DNA of 64,000 nucleotides, taken from positions 14,551 through 78,550 of the forward strand of contig JAZKDE010000138.1 in the NCBI GenBank assembly GCA_040387735.1. Direction: 5' to 3'. The notes under the pieces were generated by a model. That model was not told the origin of the DNA and did no database searches. It saw only the letters and a program-made list of their open reading frames with translations. Positions 54,701 through 61,215 of this stretch are shown here, in pieces (within the stretch, counting starts at the first letter, position 1; each line of letters starts with the position of its first letter). The DNA is from Arcicella sp040387735. Its GTDB lineage: Bacteria > Bacteroidota > Bacteroidia > Cytophagales > Spirosomataceae. Position numbers and translations under genes: made by a program.

Positions 54701-55862
54701 TAAAGGTGCAGTAATCGTTGGTACGCCAATAATCATTGCAACGCCAGGATTGAAAGTTAACCCAAGCTATACAGGTAAAGGTGCAAACACTGACTTGTTA
54801 ATCCCTGGAGAATCAACTTTAATAAAAGGTGATACTGCGGTAATTGATTTGACGGTAAGAGTTAACACGGCAGGTTCAACAGATACAGAAAATATCTTCA
54901 ATAACGTAGCAGTTGGTACGGCAAAAGGTACAGATAATGCAACTTATAAAGACATTTCAACGAACGGAAATAATCCAGATACAAATGGAGATAAAGATCC
55001 AACGAATGATAATGTAGCAACGCCAGTACAATTGAAGAGCATAACGGTTAATGAAGTATCAATCGGTTTAGCTTTAGCAGCGGTAACAGATACAATTCCA
55101 TTAGCTGATAGCACTTGCAACGTAACTTTAGTAATGGTTGCGAAGAACTACGGAAAGGTTAATTTGAGTAAAGTACGTCTATGTACTAACATCGAAAATA
55201 CCATCGGTAAGCAAGCAGAATCATGGAAATTAGTTGGAACGCCAAGGGTAATTAGAGGTAATGCGATTATCAGTACAACGTTCAACGGAAGCACTGATTC
55301 TACGCTTACAAAAGCCGATAGCACATTCTTAGCAGTAGGAGATAGCATTGTGGTAGCATACATGGTCAATATCAAACGACCAGTGAACGATACCATATTT
55401 ACACAAGCCATTGCCAAAGCAGTGAGTTCAATCGACCCAACTAAAACAACGTCGGATATTTCAGTGAATGGTATCAAACCAGACCTTAACGGAGATGGAA
55501 AGCCAGATGAAGCAGCACCAACACCAATATTCTGTAAAGGTGTAGTTCTCTCAGCATTGTTTATACCACAAGGTTTCTCTCCTAACGGTGACGGTATCAA
55601 TGATAAGTTTGTCATTCAAGGAATTAAAGACGATGAAAAAGTTGAGTTAATTATCTTCAACCGTTGGGGTGGAGTAGTTTACGCAAGCGATGACTATAAA
55701 AATGACTGGGCAGGAGCAGCTAACCAAGGTGTGAAAGTTGTCGGAGATGGTCAAGGATTACCAGATGGAACTTACTTCTACTCTGTAATTCGCTCGAAGA
55801 AAGCTACTGGAGAGAAAGTTGATACAACTCCATTGGTTAGATACATCACAATTTCAAGATAG
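42744..55862 (+). CDS. Giant type IX secretion cargo protein with SdrD-B, Ig-like and DUF11 repeats (type B sorting domain)
   Basis: This 4372-residue cell-surface protein has these parts in order: a presequence of about 170 residues; a hydrophobic signal segment (WASVMFLTLFTAFGALA, about 178-194); a DUF11 domain (about 205-300); four SdrD B-like domains starting at residues 427, 549, 669 and 789 (GSIGDYVFND, GSIGDFVWRD type); Ig-like segments; two DUF11 domains (about 1391-1640); and twelve tandem copies (1647-2550) of a 75-residue repeat with four conserved Cys (IC.G, GC.G, TC and C.S). Seven DUF11-like domains (2901-3770) follow, joined by Asn/Pro/Asp linkers such as NNPDPNPNNNNG, then three related GLA repeats and a CTD from about 4270 (FSPNGDGINDKF, FNRWGGVVY). 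The CTD is the gliding-motility-associated type B signal, as in SprB-like adhesins. It is followed by its likely PorP/SprF partner. Confidence 0.92.
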   Translation: MEGTSTFTDGASNQTNLTISSEPVVKRAVFLFAKGLLKKVKKLFIQEENLEFIVDSAFIDSSVDIEHQLNTTVNTVVEAAIPVVVVKEKSQISHIHYQLNIQQMNLFTYLRRAITSSEESLSGQFLEQFKSFLSVIVGTAPDKNAPLGSVKRDFGILSYLGGLQLLSGNEFFNRRSLRSWASVMFLTLFTAFGALAQSQSAALSALTDLAVKKTINTQNPVLGQDVTYTIKVINESAVKATGVELTDVLPAGVTLKSVNVNGVGSSTNSTTAGVTTVIWNVGEVAASPTELTMTIVATVTSRGLWFNIAEITKENEQDKDSYPNNHDINEDDQDAVCLSVAEYFYKGDEFKIGLPTGYTNINWTVKIGTGAATAITATTPGVSLNSNKDTLTVSNITAYTEFAFTATNKNCPATGCCPAKFIYGPIGSIGDYVFNDVNKDGIQNTGDTPVSGVKVILYKADGVTKLDSTITDANGKYLFDSLFTDNYKVKFILPTGSTFTTSKVSTGTDVTDSDAGTDGFSAVIPIDVEGTGKAKDNLDVDAGLIGNLGSIGDFVWRDDNSNGIQDLGEPGIAGVVVNLYKGTTFQTSITTDANGKYTFGNLTSGAYQVEFVSPAQSKFTKANQGTDDTKDSDVGANGKSQIINIDVTKLATDTLRNNPQIDAGIIPLGSIGDYVFNDNNGNGIQDGGDTPLAGIKVTLTDKNGNVITTSTTDGSGKYEFIVVAGQYIVVFDKPTGSTFSPTGAGTASTDSDAGTDGKSGIITIDTTKPIGDPARNNPTVDAGLIPNKGTIGDFVWTDANGNNKQDVGETGVSGVTVELYDGTGTTKLQTTTTGANGQYLFSGLESGAYKVKFILPSGKTFVTPNTGTSTEDSDAGIGGFSGVINIDVTKPLGDVGRNNLTIDAGIKADCNINPGTLATTTPNFCLPTGGSVVLTATTATSPTVPTGYSVKYVLTQGVNLVIQQIANTPTFTVSGAGAYTIHTLVFDGNSANGSYLDLSTIVLGTTKATDLVSTISTKNLCASLDVTGVKFNVGTTPAGPQIAGATICAGGSAILGTANLSDPVYHWFTSLTATTPFATTSSVTVTPTILTTYYVSTIGNTPNSCESLRTPVIVTVNPKPENPIAKSSIVNDCTKNLQTANLADAVTIIPTGTTLEWHASNDLTSAIITNTTAVGAGTYYAFAKSTAGCYSGAVPVTVVINPCTCIEPAIVAITPLAAICGSTTTPVQLQAVIGGSASSGTWTSNGTGAFDNATSLLAKYTPSTVDVTKGSVELTFTTNDPDGADPKCIAASAKTILTIKAKPIAPTSLRCDAVVCLGDSNKLFAVSQGNTVKWYATLTSTTSLGTANENGFVVTPTSEGTFTYYAEATTPEGCVSERSSISFIVKKCLTDLAVIKKVYTPDVITTPNYLLGQTATYSIEAQNIGTANALDVKVDDILPAGATYVSSTPTGEYNSTTGVWTIGSLTKGSTKALLIQVTLNKIGSIVNTAEISGTNEDPTKKDNNKSTVTINVVDIADLSLTKTVSKSVVNVGDEVEYTITVLNAGPNTATNVEVKDKLPVGLTYVSSSTLTESAGVLTGSVASIAKGASAVFTFKAKVIADGKITNLAEVSKSDQKDPDSTPGNASTKHEDDDDSVDINSTLVCNLEKPVIACGCTQKTICLGGSITLTATGCVGSEFVWSNGGSTSSITVSPKTNQNYTVYCKKDNCKSEQSNSVEVKVIVVDAPLASASPSKICAGESTTLTATGCAGVVEWQTSPVQTGPSITVSPTVSQTYKVVCKEYDCVSPAATVDVIVTPKPKAPEILCAKGEICPGETITMTAINCNGQVKWSTGQETTTITVFPTITTTYTATCSVNGCTSDASAGFVLTVTPIAIPTIKTTDLIVCTGGTATLTAEGCTGKVTWYYGDKTLTGATIIVKPTTTTTYSATCSSIVCSSDKSAPVTVQVVNPAPPIVSSGTSTICAGSTVELTATGCESGVVTWSDGQKGSVITVKPLVSTSYTATCSIGTCVSENSIKRSITVTDFAKPTITADKLIICAGQSITLTANGCNGTVKWSDGVTGSPRTITPTVDIKYTATCESTTCKSDNSNELAVKVNTAGPAPVISCIKTEICAGESVTLTAAGCEGGTVKWSDNSTGISITVKPSLTTIYTATCVTNTCESVKSNEKKITVNPATVLNLTASASNDKICAGTEVTLTLAGCTGGTVTWTGGLTGASIKVTPSLTTTYTATCTGIACAKDASASVKVTVLPGATTPNITPTNTQICSGAEVVLTANNCNGTLLWNTGATTTSITVKPSVTTIYSVQCKVEGCGEAKTSEPVTVKVGTPDAPTITSIPPSVCAGGSVVLTATGCTSGTVVWSNGKTGTSITETVNSTTTYSAVCKLGTCNSPESNKVTVTVTIPTVPTISCATSTICAGSTITLIASGCEGTVKWSDGQSGTIITAAPTKTTDYTATCTIGTCTSAASSVATVNVGNPPAPSITCNASSICQGIQITLTATNCTGTIVWNDGQVGNVITAKPNATTKYTAICKLDKCESGKSNEVTVTVGAGIATPKTKNLNNVCPFLTVDLASGVTSSLSAGGTFEFHTGILPSSPLVTNPNAVVTGTYYVFEKTGTGCYSSPGVINTYINTDCTPKDCAKTPATVSAGADATICAEKIYKLSGTFGGAATNITWKTTGSGSFDNPLNPTATYRSSLADVLAGTVKLIITTNDPDGTGPCVAKADTMVLTMQGVKFKPLVAVTGSLNACGTDSVTLTANAGYAYMWFKVGSTTPFATTRSVTVKSTGDYYFKLVDANKCCSIESDTASVNLLSIPIAPVANSVKIDRGTTIDLNKLVVSNTPQGATLVFKTGASSSSTTVANPSAVGAGIFYACYKSAQGCYSLSTKITIENKGDISSPTDADIQITVVTENNIALDSTVKVTITVKNNGPATAKGVTVSAPIPTGLTFVSQTGGLVRTGNLLNGTLDSLISGGVKVYTWVGKISGTTTTVTVGGTGGSNNPDPNPNNNNGSNPGGSSTVTVPSANSSDIVVTITTDKTNYAVGDTVTTTITVRNLGPATAKNVTVSTTVPDKLTYVAQTGGLTIVGKVLTGKLDSLVKNGVKVYIYKSVLNGTGPVVIGGTGTSNNPDPNPNNNNGTGTNGSVTINPTLPTGADVQITVTTDKSNYAVGDIVTTTITVKNLGPQTAKGINVSSTLPSVLEYIGQTGGLTKTGNVLAGSLDSLVKDGVKVYTYTAKVTGNGTSTITAASTSTSTDPNPTNNNGSGSGGATIVIGTTTTTEGADVVITITTDKATYAKGDTITTTITVTNLGPKTAKGISIFSVVPGTLTYLTQTGGLTKTGSLLTATIDSLIKGDVKVYTYKAILNTDVETKVAVGGTSTTTDPNPSNNNGSGAGTTTINQGKVNNTVADVAVVITADKSKAKVGDSVNFLLSLTNNGPATAKQVVLTNPIPTGMTFVSSSTGQTLTSGAITVSLDSLEKGQTKTYAYVATMNVKTNVTNTVSVNSLIDNVGNNNFSFVTITGDTTGTVNTGSNKVDLALTLTADKQLIAIDNEVTFTITVKNNGPNAATNVVIDNLLPKQLSFVSGDPARTGDTLRVAIATIPVGASQAFTYKAKVLKDTVISSTAKITKTTPVDSVLTNNVATVILVPASDTTYADLGLLITANKATYNKDENVTYTVTLTNNGAGKAKNVQLCNPLPTGLTFVSGTGIVKAGDSLTIAVDTISKGRTRTFTYVTKATSAGTIVNKIRICNSSKLDLITNNNASTATITVKDTVIVPDCKLGLAMAVIDTAKVSDGVYNVTYRLIAKNFCKDTLRNVTLTSNLANTFKTPVTCEIVGKPNTGVSTNLIVNDTFSKTDSSLVKVGSFMLPGASDTVKYVVKVTLNGNKGPFFSQATVTGKKSDNTIITAKSSDGSNVNGTPSRTVLRFDLPNTRIGLAKEVVVTALKNDSTTFWTVPYRIRVVNMGANAITQLSVKDSLDAVFTAKGAVIVGTPIIIATPGLKVNPSYTGKGANTDLLIPGESTLIKGDTAVIDLTVRVNTAGSTDTENIFNNVAVGTAKGTDNATYKDISTNGNNPDTNGDKDPTNDNVATPVQLKSITVNEVSIGLALAAVTDTIPLADSTCNVTLVMVAKNYGKVNLSKVRLCTNIENTIGKQAESWKLVGTPRVIRGNAIISTTFNGSTDSTLTKADSTFLAVGDSIVVAYMVNIKRPVNDTIFTQAIAKAVSSIDPTKTTSDISVNGIKPDLNGDGKPDEAAPTPIFCKGVVLSALFIPQGFSPNGDGINDKFVIQGIKDDEKVELIIFNRWGGVVYASDDYKNDWAGAANQGVKVVGDGQGLPDGTYFYSVIRSKKATGEKVDTTPLVRYITISR
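47682..50392 (+). repeat. Twelve tandem Cys-rich Ig-like repeats within the giant gene
   Basis: The repeats are about 225 bases each and encode 75-residue units. The recurring core is ICAGESVTLTATGC, then WSDG, then TVKPSLTTTYTATC and C.S, with four Cys per unit that could form two disulfides. Copies differ by many substitutions, so the array is old but under a common constraint. Confidence 0.85.
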
Positions 55863-55875
55863 TAAATAAAGTAAA

Positions 55876-55907
55876 ACCCCTGACAAGTATAAAAACTTGT
55901 CAGGGGT
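55876..55907 (+). terminator. Perfect 13-bp hairpin after the giant gene
   Basis: ACCCCTGACAAGT (55876-55888) pairs with ACTTGTCAGGGGT (55895-55907), with loop ATAAAA. No T-run follows on the plus strand (AAAATAAAGG), so it may be an RNA-stabilising or partial termination hairpin between the cargo gene and porP/sprF. Confidence 0.5.
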
Positions 55908-56031
55908 AAAATAAAGGGAAAGTCCATCGAGGAAAGGCGTAGTTTTTATTTCACGACTCATAGAGTCACTGATTACTGATGAACTGCCCCTGTCCTTACA
56001 AAACATTAAAATCATTTAAACATTTTATCAC

Positions 56032-57030
56032 ATGAAACTCCAAGGTTTGCTTTCAAGAGTTCGATACATGACAGCACTGGCTTTCGCTACGCTGGCAGGT
56101 GTTCAAACCGTTCATGCACAGCAAGAGGTTCAATACTCGCAGTATATGTTCAATATGTTGGCTGTAAACCCTGCTTATGCGGGTAGCAGAGATGTATTGA
56201 GTATGACTGGGCTATATCGCCAACAGTGGGTGAACATAGAGGGAGCTCCTACTACTCAATCTTTCACCATTGATATGCCAATCAAGAAGGAAAAAGTTGG
56301 TATTGGTTTACAAGCATATAATGACCAAATTGGTGCTTTTAAAAATACTGGAGTCTATCTTTCGTATGCGTATCGTGTGAAGGTCTCTCAAAGAACAACT
56401 TTATCAATGGGTGTTCAAGGAGGAGTGACTAACCTAACAGGAAATCTAATCGGAGTTCAACGTACATTAAGTGGTACAGATTCTGACCCTGCCTTTTCTG
56501 GTAATATCAGTAAATGGCTTCCAAATGCTGGGGTTGGTTTGTATTTGAGTAATGACCGTGGATATATCGGTCTTTCATGCCCAAGCCTTATTCAAAATCG
56601 TTTTAAAGATGGTGAAGCTACTAAATCAAGTGATTCTGTGGCTCGTCAAGAACGTCATTATTTTTTAATGATGGGTTTTGTATTGCCTTTAGGTCGTTCA
56701 TTAGCTTTGAAACCGTCAATTTTAGCAAAAGCTACTCGTGACGCTGCCGCCTTTGACTTCAACTTAAATCTTTGGATTAAAGACCGTATTGCTATCGGAG
56801 GTTCATGGAGAACAAATAATAAAAACTTTAACTCTCCTTTCAACAATCTTAACGGAGATGCAGCCATTGGAATGCTCGAAATTCAAGCAACTGACCAATT
56901 TCGTTTAGGCTATGCTTATGATTTCATGATTAATGGCTTGAAAGGTAAACAAGGTGGTTCACATGAAGTAATGCTTCGCTATGAATTCGGCTATCGTAAA
57001 GCTAAGATTCTTACACCGAGATACTTTTAA
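56032..57030 (+). CDS. PorP/SprF-family type IX secretion outer membrane protein
   Basis: This 332-residue beta-barrel protein has a signal peptide (about 1-29, ending VHAQ) and the family opening QYSQYMFNMLAVNPAYAGSRD (part), with LYRQQWVNIEGAPTTQSF after it. Strands continue to the C-terminal VMLRYEFGYRKAKI. In Flavobacterium, SprF is needed for secretion of the type B cargo SprB, and genes of this family usually sit just after their cargo gene. Here it follows the giant type B protein by 169 bases, strongly suggesting a dedicated export or anchoring partner. Confidence 0.93.
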   Translation: MKLQGLLSRVRYMTALAFATLAGVQTVHAQQEVQYSQYMFNMLAVNPAYAGSRDVLSMTGLYRQQWVNIEGAPTTQSFTIDMPIKKEKVGIGLQAYNDQIGAFKNTGVYLSYAYRVKVSQRTTLSMGVQGGVTNLTGNLIGVQRTLSGTDSDPAFSGNISKWLPNAGVGLYLSNDRGYIGLSCPSLIQNRFKDGEATKSSDSVARQERHYFLMMGFVLPLGRSLALKPSILAKATRDAAAFDFNLNLWIKDRIAIGGSWRTNNKNFNSPFNNLNGDAAIGMLEIQATDQFRLGYAYDFMINGLKGKQGGSHEVMLRYEFGYRKAKILTPRYF

Positions 57031-57276
57031 TCAGTTAGCTGTAAACAGTTAGCAATTAAAAGTAAATAATTTATCAGAAAATAGTTCAAACAGTTAGCAG
57101 TAGATAAAAAAAAGGTCGCAATAAACGGTGAACAGTCAGCAGTAACCAGTTAACAGTAGTCGGTCGGTAAAAATTAAAGTAATTTATTGGAACTTATCGT
57201 TTTCCCCACCACTTCATTTTAACTGATAACTGATAACTGATAACTGATAACTGATAACTGATAACTGATAACTGAT
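57031..57276. repeat. Heptamer array (AACTGAT x8) with degenerate inverted arm
   Basis: AACTGAT is repeated exactly eight times at 57221-57276. Upstream, 57031-57160 contains degenerate complements in the form CAGTTAGCAGT and AACCAGTTAACAGT, so the two halves can fold on each other. It separates the porP/sprF gene from the PorE-like gene. The layout equals that of 2711-2793 and 5187-5366. Confidence 0.85.
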
Positions 57277-57327
57277 AAGATACAATAATTCCCGCCTCAA
57301 AAAACGTAGTAAAACTTTCTTAAAACG

Positions 57328-59847
57328 ATGATTAATTTGAAGAAAACTGGACTAATGCTTGTGCTTGCTTTGTTGGTAGTTGTTAAAACTTTCTCTCAGT
57401 CACTGAAAGATGCTGAGTATGAATTTAACAAAATGAGCTACCTCAACGCTGCCGAAATGTTTGAGCAGGTATTGAAGGGAAAACTTTCCGATTCAGAAAA
57501 GCAGTCAGCTCGTTTGAAATTGGCTTATGCCTATCGCCAAATTCGTGATACGCAAAATGCAGAGCGTGTTTATCGAGAATTAATCAGCGGAGGCTCTCAA
57601 CTTTCAGGTGACGCCTCGAAAGCGTATTTGTACTATGCCCAAGCGTTGGCTTCAAATGGTAAGTATAAAGATGCTCAGGATGCTTATGAAAAATATTCAA
57701 AAGTAGAAGCTGCGGATAAACGTAGTGGTGGGTTTCAAAAACTGTACAAAAATGTAGAGTCTTTGAACAAAAATGCCACTTGTTATAAAGTTGATTACCT
57801 TTCTATCAACTCTGATAAGGCTGATTTCAGCCCAATGTACTACAAAAATGGTTTGGTTTTTAACTCAGGCCGTACTGAAGGAACGGGTCTAAAACGGGTT
57901 TTCTGTTGGGATAATTCTCGTTTCTTGGATATGTATTACCTTAGTGATATAAGTTCGTTGACTTCTTCGGCAGCTGGTTTGGGTGGTGCTGATGCCAATA
58001 AAACAAAATCAAGGGGAAATGAAAGTTTAGTAGGTTCTGATGAATATACTGCACCAACTGCTAACGATACCAAAACGGTAGGAACTTTTGGCGGAACAAA
58101 TATTTACCAAGGATATGGTTATACCGAAACACCAACAACTAAAACTTCAAAATTTAGTAAGTCACTGAATACTAAATATCACGAAGGTCCGATGACTTTT
58201 ACAAGTGATGGTAAAAAGGTCATTTTTACAAGAAATAACTTCAATAACGGTAAATTCAAGACTTCTTCTGATAAAATCAATAAGTTGAAAATTTATGCTG
58301 GTGAAGACAAAGGAGCAGGTCAGTGGGCAAATATTAAAGAAGTCCCTTTCAATAGTGACGAATATTCAACGGGCCATCCTTCGTTAACGAAAGACGATAA
58401 ATTGATGTACTTTGTGTCGGATATGCCAGGAGGTTTTGGTGGAACGGACGTTTATGTAGTTCAATATAACGGCGGAACATTTGGAACTCCCGTAAATTTA
58501 GGACCAGAAATTAATACTGCAGGAAACGAAATGTTTCCATACGTGGACGAAAGAGGTAACCTTTATTTCTCTTCTGATGGACATCCTGGTTTGGGTGATT
58601 TAGATATTTTCTATGCACAATTAACGGATGGTTCAAAATTAAAAGGTAAAATTAAAAATTTAGGAACTCCCGTAAACTCAAGCAAAGATGACTTCGGTTT
58701 CATTGCTGATGGAGAACGTAAAATGGGCTATTTGTCTTCTAACCGTAAACGTGGAGGAACAGATGATGATATTTATCGTTTCACTCGTGAGTGTGACGAA
58801 AAACCAGATTGCCAAGAAATACAAGTTATTGTTTATGATGCAGAATCAAAAATGCCTTTAGACAATGCGGATGTAGCCGTTACAGTGGATGGTAATACTG
58901 AAATGAAGAAAACGGATTCTAACGGTACATTCAAAATGTGTTTAGAAGAAGGCAAAGATTTTGAATTCAAAGCAAGTCGTGAAGGTTATCAGGCAAATAC
59001 AGTAGCATTCTCAACGAAAACGGATAATGAACAAACAACCCTTGATATTCCATTGTCAAGAGTAAAAGAATTAGCAGTTGACAGTACTGCTAATACAGGG
59101 AACACCTCCATCACGGATGGTTCATCAACGACCGCAACCACTGAAACGGGTACTGTTGTAGATGGTGGAACGCAGGGTTATCAAGGAACAACTGGAAATG
59201 CAGTACCATGTCCAGTAACAAAAACGATTCGTGGACGTGTAACGGCTAATAAAGACAAACGTCCATTGAGTGGGGTAAATGTTACCTTGAAAAACGAATG
59301 TGATGGTTCTGTTCAAAGTTTTGTGACTGGGGCAGATGGAAAATACCAATTTGATATTTGTGAAGGTTGTGATTATTCAATTGAAGCGGCTAAAGAAAAC
59401 TTCGGTTCTCGTGGCAACAAAATCAAGAAATTGGGTAAAGGTGGACCAAAAACCATCAATGCCAACTTGAGTATGTTTGAAGAAGGTGATGTAGTAGCGA
59501 TTGAAAATATTTACTACGATTATGGTAAATGTAATATTCGTGCCGATGCTTCTCGTGAATTAGACAAATTAGTCATAATGTTGAAGCGTTACAAAGGCAT
59601 GAGAGTTGAAATTCGTTCGCACACGGATAGCCGTGCCACAACTGAATTCAACCAAAAAGTTTCCGAAGGACGTTCACAGGCGGTTAAGAAATACTTGGTA
59701 AAACGTGGTATTTCAGCCAGTCGTTTGGAAGCATCTGGATACGGAGAATCACAATTATTGAACGAATGTGCTGATGGTGTAGAATGTACTGAAGAACAGC
59801 ACGCTGCTAACCGTCGTACAGAATTCAAAGTGATTCAACTGAAATAG
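57328..59847 (+). CDS. OmpA-family protein with TPR, propeller and Cna-B-like regions (PorE-like, type IX secretion)
   Basis: This 839-residue exported protein (signal peptide about 1-24) has, in order, TPR-like helices (about 25-155, YEFNKMSYLNAAEMFEQVL), a WD40/PD40-type propeller (about 160-490, EGPMTFTSDGKKVIFTRN, MYFVSDMPGGFGGTDVYV), two carboxypeptidase-regulatory-like domains (VYDAESKMPLDNADVAV and RGRVTANKDKRPLSGVNV) and a C-terminal OmpA peptidoglycan-binding domain (YYDYGKCNIRADAS, RSHTDSRATTEFN). PorE of the type IX system has this same order. It probably links the cargo or translocon to the cell wall. It follows porP/sprF on the same strand with a heptamer repeat between. Confidence 0.88.
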   Translation: MINLKKTGLMLVLALLVVVKTFSQSLKDAEYEFNKMSYLNAAEMFEQVLKGKLSDSEKQSARLKLAYAYRQIRDTQNAERVYRELISGGSQLSGDASKAYLYYAQALASNGKYKDAQDAYEKYSKVEAADKRSGGFQKLYKNVESLNKNATCYKVDYLSINSDKADFSPMYYKNGLVFNSGRTEGTGLKRVFCWDNSRFLDMYYLSDISSLTSSAAGLGGADANKTKSRGNESLVGSDEYTAPTANDTKTVGTFGGTNIYQGYGYTETPTTKTSKFSKSLNTKYHEGPMTFTSDGKKVIFTRNNFNNGKFKTSSDKINKLKIYAGEDKGAGQWANIKEVPFNSDEYSTGHPSLTKDDKLMYFVSDMPGGFGGTDVYVVQYNGGTFGTPVNLGPEINTAGNEMFPYVDERGNLYFSSDGHPGLGDLDIFYAQLTDGSKLKGKIKNLGTPVNSSKDDFGFIADGERKMGYLSSNRKRGGTDDDIYRFTRECDEKPDCQEIQVIVYDAESKMPLDNADVAVTVDGNTEMKKTDSNGTFKMCLEEGKDFEFKASREGYQANTVAFSTKTDNEQTTLDIPLSRVKELAVDSTANTGNTSITDGSSTTATTETGTVVDGGTQGYQGTTGNAVPCPVTKTIRGRVTANKDKRPLSGVNVTLKNECDGSVQSFVTGADGKYQFDICEGCDYSIEAAKENFGSRGNKIKKLGKGGPKTINANLSMFEEGDVVAIENIYYDYGKCNIRADASRELDKLVIMLKRYKGMRVEIRSHTDSRATTEFNQKVSEGRSQAVKKYLVKRGISASRLEASGYGESQLLNECADGVECTEEQHAANRRTEFKVIQLK

Positions 59848-59863
59848 ATTTATAAAGAAATAT

Positions 59864-59905
59864 AAACAAAAACGCCTCATTCGCAAGATTGAGGCGTTTT
59901 TGTTT
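59864..59905. terminator. Bidirectional terminator between PorE-like and Crp-like genes
   Basis: A 16-bp stem (AAACAAAAACGCCTCA at 59864-59879 with 59890-59905) has a 10-base loop and a T-rich tail GTTTTTGTTTG on the plus strand. It lies between convergent genes. Confidence 0.85.
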
Positions 59906-59908
59906 GTC

Positions 59909-60484
59909 CTAAAATATCCCTTTTACTTTCAAATCATTTAACGTTCTGTTCAAACTTCTCAGAGTAATTCCCAAATAATTGGCAATATCCTGTTTAGGAA
60001 TCGCACTGATAAAGTCTGGAAAATCTTTTTTGAGTCGCAATAAATTTGACTCTACTGGATGAGATTGATTATACGAATGCCTAATGGCTTTGTAGTGGAT
60101 TTTGGAAGATAATGCTTTTAGAATCAAGTGATTAAATGTTTTATCACTTTCCAATAATCTATTAAAAGTATCTTTTTTAATTTTATAAACTACTAAATCT
60201 GAAATAGCTTCAATATTCGCCACGCTCAAATGTTCGTTAATAACTTCTATTTCTCCCACAATCTCGCCTTCGCCAAAAAACTCTTCTATAAACTCTTTTC
60301 CATTATCCTCGGTCAAGAAGCATTTAGCAATCCCACTTTTGAAGATGCAAACGTAAATTACCTGTTTGCCATGCTGGATAATTTGTTGTTTTGGGGTAAA
60401 TGTCTGCTCAATGACAGCATTATTCGCTTCCGATTGGTGAAGTTTCATGACATAATTGAGTAATTCTTTGTTTTGTCGTATCAT
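59909..60484 (-). CDS. Crp/Fnr-family transcriptional regulator
   Basis: This 191-residue protein has an N-terminal cyclic-nucleotide-binding-like beta roll (about 25-115, with GEIVGEIEVINEHLS) and a C-terminal winged helix (PKQDIANYLGITLRSLNRTLNDL). There is no Cys cluster, so it is not an FNR iron-sulfur sensor. It is divergent from the HD hydrolase gene across 92 bases. Its promoter (60545-60573) overlaps the start region of that gene, so mutual regulation is possible. The ligand and targets are unknown. Confidence 0.88.
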   Translation of the reverse strand: MIRQNKELLNYVMKLHQSEANNAVIEQTFTPKQQIIQHGKQVIYVCIFKSGIAKCFLTEDNGKEFIEEFFGEGEIVGEIEVINEHLSVANIEAISDLVVYKIKKDTFNRLLESDKTFNHLILKALSSKIHYKAIRHSYNQSHPVESNLLRLKKDFPDFISAIPKQDIANYLGITLRSLNRTLNDLKVKGIF

Positions 60485-60544
60485 TTTTACAGGTTGGACA
60501 ATTGTCCTTTCAAAGAGATGAAATTAGCCTTTCCTTTGTAAAAA

Positions 60545-60573
60545 CAAAAGTATAAAACCTAAAAATTAGCCAA
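60545..60573 (-). promoter_or_regulatory. Promoter of the Crp-like regulator
   Basis: The minus strand has TTG at 60571-60573, an 18-base spacer and TACTTTTG at 60545-60552, both consensus boxes. The -33 box lies 4 bases before the ATG of the divergent HD gene. Confidence 0.5.
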
Positions 60574-60576
60574 AAT

Positions 60577-61161
60577 ATGTCTTTAGATAGATTATCAAAG
60601 CAAATAAACTTCATCAAAGAGATTGATAAAATTAAATATATTCAACGAAAAACTAAGTTATTTAATAGTGATAGACACGAAAATGATGCCGAACATAGTT
60701 GGCATTTGGCTATGATGACACTTGTTTTAGCAGAACATTCAAGTACGCCCATTGATGTATTAAAAGTGTTGAAGATGGTTTTAATTCACGATATTGTTGA
60801 GATTGATACGGGGGACGTTTTTCTACATGATACCACTAAAAATCACTCAAATACCGAAGAAGAAACCATTGCGGCAAAACGTATTTTTGGGATATTGCCA
60901 ACCGAACAAGCTGATGAATTTATTAGTATCTGGGAGGAATTTGAAGCGGGGCAAACCAACGAAGCCAAGTTTGCCAAATCAATGGATAGATTTGAACCTT
61001 TATTGCAAAATGCCTCAAATCAGGGTGGTACTTGGACAGAATTTAATGTTAGCTACGAAAGAGTATTTGATACCGCAAAAAGCATTAAGAAAGGCTCTGA
61101 AACGATTTGGAATTATACAGAAAGCCTGCTGAATGAATCTGTGGAGCAAGGAATTTTGTAA
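60577..61161 (+). CDS. HD-domain hydrolase (YfbR/5'-deoxynucleotidase-like)
   Basis: This 194-residue protein has the HD-domain metal motifs: His40 in ENDAEHSWH, the His71-Asp72 pair in LIHDIVEIDTGD and a later Asp in FAKSMDRFEP. This spacing matches the YfbR and related HD hydrolases, which remove phosphate from deoxynucleotides. There is no signal peptide, so it is cytoplasmic. It is divergent from the Crp-like regulator and convergent with the TPR sensor gene. The specific substrate is not evident. Confidence 0.85.
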   Translation: MSLDRLSKQINFIKEIDKIKYIQRKTKLFNSDRHENDAEHSWHLAMMTLVLAEHSSTPIDVLKVLKMVLIHDIVEIDTGDVFLHDTTKNHSNTEEETIAAKRIFGILPTEQADEFISIWEEFEAGQTNEAKFAKSMDRFEPLLQNASNQGGTWTEFNVSYERVFDTAKSIKKGSETIWNYTESLLNESVEQGIL

Positions 61162-61178
61162 ATTATGTATGGAAGTGT

Positions 61179-61210
61179 TTTGTAACACAGACTTCAGTTT
61201 GTGTTACAAA
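61179..61210. terminator. Bidirectional hairpin between HD and TPR genes
   Basis: TTTGTAACACA (61179-61189) pairs with TGTGTTACAAA (61200-61210), with loop GACTTCAGTT. It sits between convergent genes and is a plausible shared terminator. Confidence 0.7.
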
Positions 61211-61215
61211 TCCTA

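Noticed and set aside
55148..55615. 155-codon minus-strand frame at the end of the giant gene
   Set aside because: It lies antisense to the well-supported type B sorting region. Long antisense frames occur all along this repetitive gene.
57221..57276. CRISPR-like array
   Set aside because: The repeats are 7 bp and directly adjacent, with no spacers, and no cas genes are nearby. It is a heptamer tandem repeat.
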